Of a DNA stretch of 64,000 nucleotides, positions 56,835 to 64,000 are shown piece by piece. Position 1 is the first letter of the stretch, and each line of letters opens with the position of its first letter. Location of the stretch: NCBI GenBank assembly GCA_964059195.1, contig CAXKWD010000011.1, positions 12,928,451 through 12,992,450 on the forward strand. Reading direction: 5' to 3'. A program made the position numbers and the translations under genes. The notes under the pieces are model-generated. The model saw nothing but the letters and a program-made list of their open reading frames with translations. It ran no database searches and was not told where the DNA came from. This DNA comes from Ectobius pallidus (taxonomy: Eukaryota > Arthropoda > Insecta > Blattodea > Ectobiidae).

Positions 56835-57890
56835 AACACACATCCGGGAGTCCTAGATCCTCCTACGGGAGGATTGCAGTATTCTTATTTACTAAAAGGA
56901 GGATTTTTAATTACTTAGTGACACTATCGAGTTGTAACTCTTGCTCCTTTTAAGACTTTTGTTGTGATTAAAAGATGTTTGAGAGAATTTTAATTTTCTG
57001 TATGGTCCAAATCCGTTGACAGTATTTCAACCAGAAGTGGCGAAATAAATAGAAAAGTGTGAATACTGCTCAGCGATAACAGGATCTCTGCATTTTCACA
57101 CATATATACCGGTAGTACTGCAAATTACTGATTTCAACACGCAGACTATTTTTACACGTTATTGGACCAAATGAAAGAAAAGACCTAACAAGAATATATT
57201 TTCATTCTACATGTAGCATATAGGCCTAACAGCATTCAAAGAACTGAAAAGTAAATCGATCTCTCATTCGAAATCCGGATAAAGAACTTCCCCTCCATGG
57301 AAACAGCTTTCATAACTCATAAGTCATGTAGAAATAGCTTCGCTTTGAAATGGATTCAACTTTTACTTGCCTTGGTGAAGAAGAGGACTTCGTACAAATT
57401 ACTACTTTAACTTGACTTCCAAAGAACACGAGCAAATATACAGGCACGAGAAAACTTCGTTCTATTGGATGGTTTAAACTTCACCTCCATTTCTTCGCTA
57501 TTATTTAATATTACAAGGAAAAAAGGAAAAAAAATAGTTTAATTTTTTAAGGTAATTATCTGTAGCACATATACCTGGTCTTTTAAACTGTTTCTGGAAG
57601 TTGCCGTAATTAGACCCCGAGGGCAGGCTGTGTTAAGTGTAAAACCCCAACACAGAGCTCGCCATTGTGTTAAACCTAGCTTGTTCTCTTCTCCACTTTC
57701 TTATTATTATCTACCTGAGTTTTTCTCCTCGAAACCCTAATATTAGAATTTTAATCTGATATTATAAATGTGGTTATTATGCTTCCTTACTGGCATAATT
57801 ACATTAACTGGATACAATCCATGCTAATATAAAGTAATCCCTTAGATCAGTGTTAGGTATATTATAATAAGAATTGTTGTTATTATTAAT
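56835..57890. other. No gene seen
   Basis: AT-rich, with no open frame or repeat that I can name. Confidence 0.5.
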
Positions 57891-57895
57891 ATGAC

Positions 57896-58905
57896 TAGCG
57901 TGTTCCCGTGGCTTTGCACGCACTTATTAATTCGACCGCTAATTATTTTTCAAATAATTCACTTAACCGCAAAATAGCCTATTTAAGACATTTTCATTAA
58001 CAAACTATTTGGTAAAATCCCATCTACGGGGACCATTTTTTAGAACCGAGATTCTCTTCATAAAACACTTATATCACACGAATTTTGTTATAGATAGATG
58101 TGTGGAGAGGAGATGTTGTCTTGGCGAATGATTTGGTTCAACCCACCCACCCTAATTGCTACACTTTCTTTTATATCACGATCTAGCGAAAACTCCCTTC
58201 TTCTCCACCATTTTTCTGTCCTCGTCCTCCTGATTGGACGTTGGAGGTGTGACGTCATATCGCTAAACAAGATATGATTGTGGATGAACAGTGTGACAAA
58301 CCTACAAAGGTACAAGCCACTAGCTGCTCGTAAGAAATGGTGGTTGTGCTAATCAGTATATTGCTCCTTAACTAACATAAACGTTCCTAACCTAACAAAA
58401 CATCGGAGGTATTAAGTACATTGCTCCTTAACTAACATAAACGTTCCTAACCTAACAGTTGGTAACCGTGTATCGCTCATAAACAAAAAACATCACACAG
58501 TCCGTGGAAATGTGAATATCGCGTGAAATGGTCCCCGTAATTGGGATTTTGCCAACTATTTTGTCCTGTGAAAAGAGCTATATCACTTCCAAATGTAACA
58601 TATCAAGTGCTTTACATTGTTCTTCCTGGTGATGAATTCTTTCTTACAGAGCTTCTTTACAAATTATATTAGGAATCGCTCCTTGAAAGATATTAGCGCC
58701 GAATATCACGTTTTTTGAAAGTTTTTCACTCATAACTCGCGAACGAAAGCGAAAATTAAAAATCCGGCTTCGAGGTGCATTTGGCCACCCTCCAGTCCAT
58801 CTACGTTTAAAATTGAATAGCTCTTCGTTCAGCAGATTTCGCTGGACATCGCGTACAGACAGACAGACAGAAAGACAAACACTTCTTCTTATTATATAAA
58901 TTATC
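57896..58905 (+). repeat. Interspersed repeat ending in (CAGA)n
   Basis: Begins 'actagcgtgttcccgtggct' and ends in a CAGA microsatellite followed by 'ttattatata', a layout common in insect interspersed repeats. Inside, 58003-58032 and 58528-58562 are inverted ('ggtaaaatccca.ctacgggg'). 58361-58400 and 58417-58457 are exact direct repeats ('ttgctccttaactaacataa' onward). Class uncertain. Confidence 0.55.
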
Positions 58906-58909
58906 ATTA

Positions 58910-59507
58910 CAGTTATTCTTGTTAATATATCATTTATATTATTAATAAACCATATGATTCAAGATTTTGGACGTAATTTCAGAAGACGATACCTGAAATC
59001 TCCATGAAAGAAGTTTATACTTACATGTTTCATATTTTCACTGTTTGTAGCAATTTTTAAAAATAAAATATGGTATTTTATACAGGACAAAATATAGTTA
59101 TCAATGAACATGATAAAGTTGAAATCATTTACTGTGCTGTAAGCGCACTTTCAACGAAGCGTGAGAACAGAGTTTCAGCTGATGTCCGTTTACCTTGGCT
59201 ATACCTTATTGGATATTGACCAATAAGGTTTAACAATTCCTCGGATATCGAACAATCGCGGCCGTTTATCTTGTAACACGTTTCAAATTATCGAAGGGAT
59301 GCAATTAAATCAGACAAAAAACGTTAGCTCGTTAGTGAACCGTCATAGTATCAATATGCAGTGATTAAAAGGCTGCGTCAACCTTCTCGACTAAGTCAAC
59401 AATCATCTTCAAAAATCGTGTTTTTAATGAATGCACATTTTAGGGTTTAGAGTAGCTCCGCAGTTCGAATGAAGAGGCCGAGTGCACCGCGTTCCAAACC
59501 TCCGTAC
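58910..59507. other. No gene seen
   Basis: Contains the short repeat at 59208-59282 shared with 52888-52950. Confidence 0.5.
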
Positions 59508-59515
59508 CTAATAAA

Positions 59516-60140
59516 TAGACCTGGGATTTTAGGCTCTAAAAAATTAGTTTTAGGCACCTAAAATAGGCTTTTAAACAAGTAAGTAGGCTTTTAAAAGAGA
59601 AAATAGGCACTTAAAAACGCTTTTAAAATGTGTAGAAAATAGTCTTTAAAATACTACAATATGCACTTAAACTGTAACATGGTCTTTTTTCACTGCAGGA
59701 CACGTGGTATACCTATTCATAACAGAATTAACTGCAAAATTAGGCATCACGATCTATATTCACTTAACAGATGTTCTTTCACTGGTGACTTGACACAGTA
59801 GTCCTTCCCCTCCCCCGTCAGTCAGCATTCCTTTAGCGACAATTGTTTGGAATAATCATTTTTCTGTGAAAACCAAACTTCTGCTGTTCTGCCTTTCATT
59901 GAGGGATGATAATTATAAGATTGTAAAAATTACAGAAGTTGAATTTTATTTTAAATGTACAAAATAGCCATTTTAGGCACTAAAATAGTAAAATAGGCTC
60001 TAAAGGTCAAAATAGGAATTTTAGGGCACTATAAAACTCTGTAAATGTAAGTGATTTATCAAGAACGTCCACATATTTAAAAAATTTCACGTTATTTCAT
60101 AAGGAACAAAATAGGCATTTGCCATAAAATCCCAGGTCTA
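59516..60140. mobile_element. hAT-like MITE with TAGACCTGGGATTTTA ends
   Basis: Perfect 16-bp inverted ends TAGACCTGGGATTTTA and the exact 8-bp duplication CTAATAAA (59508-59515 and 60141-60148). The interior repeats 'aataggc' and 'ttaggcac' many times, probable subterminal binding motifs. 625 bp, non-coding. Confidence 0.9.
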
Positions 60141-60149
60141 CTAATAAAA

Positions 60150-60430
60150 ATCCGAGGAGGTACCGGGGATCACGGCAGAATGAAACGCTAGGGGAGCTTG
60201 TGAGCCCGTCTTCTCGATGAATTCTGCATTCGAATCAAGTCGGTTAACTTCGTTAAAGCGATATGTTTTCAAGGCAAGAAAGGCATATAACGAATGCACA
60301 GTTGTGTGTACAAAGGGCAGTTAAGAGTAGCCAGTTTTGGATATTTAACAGACCATCGGACGGCAGACGATAAAGCGTTGTTTATCTTATGGATCTTTGC
60401 TCTATTGAACGCTTGTACGGTAGTAAAATT
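60150..60430. other. SINE scrap, otherwise no gene
   Basis: 'Atccgaggaggtaccgggga' resembles the SINE at 46640-46823. The rest is unrecognised. Confidence 0.45.
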
Positions 60431-60436
60431 ACGATG

Positions 60437-61087
60437 GCCATTCAATAATTAAAGAGACAAACTGACCTGGACAAAAAACAGTTTATTTTTACAAAACAAG
60501 AATTTTCCTACTTTTCAACATAATCCACATCAACATTTATTCACTTATCCGAACGGGTTACTAGCTTTTTTATACCGGCTGCAAAGAACTCTTTGTCTTG
60601 GGGTCGGAGCCAATTTCCCACAAATTTCTTGACATCCTCATTATCCTGAAACTTCTTCCCACGTAATGCCTCCTTCATTGGACCAGACAATTCGAGTTTC
60701 AAGTGAGGAAGTTGCAACTTCAACCCAGAATGGTGTTCGTCAGTCACCGATTCTCGACCACTTTTGAACTGTTCTATGCACTTGTAAAAATTTCCACGGT
60801 TCATTCAACTTTCACCTTACACTTTAGTCATTCTAGAGTATATATTAGGTGGTTTTTCACCTTCGGCAATCAAAAAACTTATCACAGAACGTTGTTCAAT
60901 CATTGTGGAATTTTCAAGAAGACCCGACATCGTTAAACTTAAGTTTGAGGTTAAAAACAGGGCAATGTTGATCCATCAGCTGATTAAAACTCATCCCAGT
61001 GATGCCAACTTAAAATCCTAAATGTATCAAACTTGTACCATCAACTGTGTTTTCCCCGGACCAATTTGTCTCTTTAATTATTGAATG
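60437..61087 (-). mobile_element. Internally deleted mariner element
   Basis: Inverted ends CATTCAATAATTAAAGAGAC at both edges. On the minus strand, from about 60930, the frame gives IEQRSVISFLIAEGE and then FKSGRESVTDEHHSG, the mariner transposase N-terminus. It passes directly into a C-terminal segment ending KKLVTRSDK at 60541. The DDE/D region is missing, and frame breaks occur near 60810-60840. A mariner of about 1.3 kb is usual, so roughly half is deleted. Confidence 0.85.
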
Positions 61088-61089
61088 AT

Positions 61090-61833
61090 CCTCGTACGTT
61101 AACGCAATACCTGACAATTATGCGTGAGTGGTTTGTGGTTCACGAGGGTGAGCTACGCCCATTTCCGGAGCCAAAAGCGATAGATTATATAACATGATGA
61201 AATTTCTGAGGTGTGCATTCGAGTGACGATTTAAGACTATATATCGAATCAGTCATAGTACTTCTCGGCTACCCAGTCGAGTGATGAGTTCTCATCGTGA
61301 GTTCTCGAATCCTTGCTTTCATCCTAGAGCTTTTTCATTCGAATGATCATTCGATTCTCTATATTACACAAGAACAGATTACTTGATTCTTAAAATCATT
61401 ACATTTTGCTCATCACTAATAAAATTATGATACCGTTACGTCAACGTCACACGTGATAAGGATATTATAGTACGGTCGAACAAAAATAATTTTCATTGGT
61501 TTCCGAGTGAGATGAGTAATAATTTGTCCCAGTAGGCTATTCCCGATAGAGAAAGACACGAGGTGGGGTTTATTCACTTGTTCTCCTTTTTTTTTATAAA
61601 CTTTTGTTTTCAATTTGTTGTACTGTATCTTCTATTATACAGTAGGGCTCAGAGCCATAGTGGGCCATCTCCACCAACGGCAAAAATCACCCGGCCGGGT
61701 CGGGGATTTTTCAGTAGTGAAAGATCTCCTCCTCGGGTTCAAGACTGGGTAGGTTAAGTCTTAGGTTAAGATAATGCACATTGTGCGCGATTCCTTAATT
61801 ATAAAAATCAGGTAGTGACACTGTGTGGTACTG
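61090..61833. other. No gene seen
   Basis: A GC-rich block at 61645-61745 resembles a repeat body but matches nothing else here. Confidence 0.45.
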
Positions 61834-61841
61834 TTTTGAAC

Positions 61842-62310
61842 TAGGAATGGGTCCCCGATACTTTTGAGACCTCGATACTCTCGATACTTGCATGGTATCG
61901 GCATCGAGCGATACGTCAGAAAACTCGCTCGGTACTTTTTCGATACTTTGGCAATTCTTCAATTTAAGGAAATGCGGTAGGCCTATCTCTTTCTGCTTTT
62001 AGTAGTCTACTAAATATAGTAATTTTTTAAGAAAAACTTGTAAGTGGACTGTTTCAAAAACTAATTTTAGTTTTAATGTAGAGTTCAAAAATAATTTTAG
62101 GCTACTGATATTAAATTTTGTCTCATTAAATATGCACACTTAATTTAGTTGGTACGCTATAACACAGTTCTCTCAACTTTTAATTTTTAATGTACCTATT
62201 TATTGAAACTGGAAATGTTGACGGTATCGAGTATCGAAGTATCGAGCATCGAGGAAAAAATCATGTATCGGTATCGAGTATCGAGAAAATCTGGTATCGA
62301 CCCATCCGTA
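61842..62310. mobile_element. hAT-like MITE with TAGGRATGGGTC ends, copy 2
   Basis: Second copy of the family at 48566-48953, in reverse orientation ('atcgagcgatac', 'ctcgatactctcgata'). Flanks TTTTGAAC and TTTTGAAT are an 8-bp duplication with one mismatch. Confidence 0.8.
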
Positions 62311-62614
62311 TTTTGAATTTTTCATAAACTATTTACTACTAGTAATGTGGTCATGTCCATGGTCTTCTCATTTATGTAATATTGTACGGGTATTTCAATA
62401 CTTTGTTTATAAGTAATTAAACTATGGTATTAATTGAAATTTACTCCTTGGTTTCGCCTCTTTTAAAGATGGCACATGTTAACTGTTAAAATTTGTGTAC
62501 ATAGAATGTTTAAGACGTGCTTTATTAAAAGTTGTGTACACCGAAGTGTATTTCATTAAATAAGAATGTTATAAAGTATTTGTACTATTATTTGTTTATT
62601 TCTTTCTTTATCGT
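62311..62614. other. No gene seen
   Basis: AT-rich spacer. Confidence 0.5.
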
Positions 62615-63265
62615 AGTTTTACCTCTTCCATTTTAGGATGTAAGTGATCTAAGCCGCCCGGGCCTTACAGGGCCGCGACCTGTCGAGAGAAGGATTATCT
62701 TTGGATCACATACATACTTTTTTGACCAGACAAGGACATGGAGGCCTCCCCGAATGAGTGATCAGCCCAATGCCGGGGCCACCTCAGAGACAACACGAAC
62801 ACATAGGACAAGACACAACGTTCACACACACTCTCACTCAGGAGAAGGCGAGGATGGGGATGAAGATGATAATGACGGCCAGATGATATCCGGGGACCAC
62901 AAGGGCCTAAAGTAGTGCACACTGTTTAAAATACTAACGTCACTCTTATGCAAGCGTATAAACAGTGAAATGTCAACATTTCACAAAATTAAGTGGAAAA
63001 TAACTCCGCTAATTATTTCACAGTAATGTACCTTCTGTATATAACAGTATTCATGTAGTACTCAATTTCAACTAGAACAACGAAGTAAACAAACATCTGA
63101 CTGCATTGCATCAAAGCCCTCAATTATTAAAGAAATGCGGCATTGTATCTCAACTTTATTTGTCTCACAGGTGAGGGAAAATCCCGGAAAAAAGCTCACC
63201 TAGGTAACTCGTCCCGACCAGGAATCGAACCCGGGCCCGCTGTGTGAGTTGAGCCACAGAGGTGG
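62615..63265 (-). repeat. Composite SINE with an internal insertion
   Basis: 62615-62920 and 63170-63265 together match 54270-54705. About 250 bp of unrelated AT-rich sequence separates the two blocks. The reverse B box is in GGAATCGAACCCGGG (about 63221-63235). Confidence 0.65.
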
Positions 63266-64000
63266 ACTATAAAGTATTTACACGGGGTTTAATTAGACTT
63301 TGCAGACTTTATTAAGTACTGGTACTGAATTAATAATAAAAAAAACTCCTTTCCTATTACACATTAGCTTCTCTCATTGCATTCCCTACGAGTCCACTAT
63401 GAAAAGGGATGCCTTTCAGAGTTAGAGTTATGCGATAAAATGGAGTCGTTCTCATGCGAAGACAAGAACTGAAGTACTGTTGCTATTGTTGTTCGCTCAC
63501 AGAAGGTTAAGAAATATTGAAAGTATCGTGTGTATAAAAGAAAATCCCGAGCTTATGGTAAGAATGATGCGTGTACTTTACTATTTTTTGACAATGTTAT
63601 TGTTGTATATGATTAAATTCAGTCAACGGTACAGTTCCACAACAACCATCCCTAAAGAATTGCTGTAACCAATCTCCGGCATATGATAAACCTTTGCATG
63701 GAGTGAAATGAAAAGCACAAGAGTAAAACTCTCGATTATTTCAAGTTTTACTTGTACCTGTGCGCTGAGAGTATGACGGTGGGGAAATTGTCAACACTGT
63801 GGTGTATCCAGGAGGGCCCTGGGGAATACTGAAGCTATCGCATTTACTACAAGAAGAAAAGAAGGAAAAGCAAACGTTTGTGAGAAAGAAAATTCCAAGT
63901 GGGACGAAAGCAATTTGGTAGCTGGAGGCTCTCTTCTGTGAGGAAGCCCAAGTCCACATAAATAAGGAGGAAGAAGAAGAAAGACTGGTGTAAGCTTCCC
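63266..64000. other. No gene seen
   Basis: Only short frames (63480-63668 and 63741-63959) without recognisable motifs. Confidence 0.5.

Overview
This window is eukaryotic, AT-rich and dominated by transposable elements. No complete host gene is visible. The repeat load is arthropod-like: tRNA-derived SINEs, RTE/jockey-type LINE pieces, mariner, pogo, hAT and piggyBac remnants, and many AAT and GA microsatellites. The promoter of the main element carries a TATA box plus an arthropod-style initiator. I infer an insect, possibly a cockroach or termite relative, but the species guess is weak.

The centrepiece is a 16,068-bp element at 7101-23168. It starts 5'-AG, ends CT-3', and is flanked by an exact 6-bp target-site duplication (AAACTT at 7095-7100 and 23169-23174). 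Those ends and that duplication length are the signature of Polinton/Maverick elements. The whole element is one inverted repeat with no spacer: left arm 7101-15154, right arm 15155-23168. Outside the hinge the arms align with a constant coordinate sum (30269), so there is no net indel over about 7.7 kb. I confirmed three substitutions. At the hinge the left arm has 40 bp more, equal to two extra copies of a 20-bp repeat.

Each arm carries the following, from the outer end inward. (1) Terminal repeats: a hairpin, a 17-bp minisatellite and a 129-bp tandem array. (2) A TATA/initiator promoter. (3) A three-exon gene whose exons join in frame to give about 1,400 aa: three C2H2 zinc fingers, a linker, a possible cysteine-peptidase-like region, then a family B DNA polymerase with all exonuclease and polymerase motifs intact. 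(4) A convergent acidic open exon. (5) A 390-bp hAT-like MITE with its own 8-bp duplication. (6) A THAP-domain first exon. (7) A 174-aa H2C2 integrase zinc-binding protein without the DDE core. (8) The hinge itself, with two 94-bp units per arm, each carrying an outward TATA box, plus 20-bp GATCGATC iterons. No capsid, ATPase, Ulp1-type protease or integrase core was seen. The element therefore looks like a self-mirrored half-genome, comparable to a copy-back defective genome, that was integrated with normal ends.

Layout elsewhere. 1-7094: SINE, pogo-like and TIR elements, and a decayed LINE just upstream of the large element. 23175-36800: SINEs, a piggyBac fragment split by a MITE, TA-target MITEs, a LINE/RNase H remnant and a foldback element. 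37500-39440: a minisatellite of 139-bp units with higher-order structure. 40300-64000: SINEs, three hAT-like MITE types with clear 8-bp duplications, a canonical pogo MITE in an AAT microsatellite, a MITE with a 9-bp duplication, a deleted mariner, and LINE pieces.
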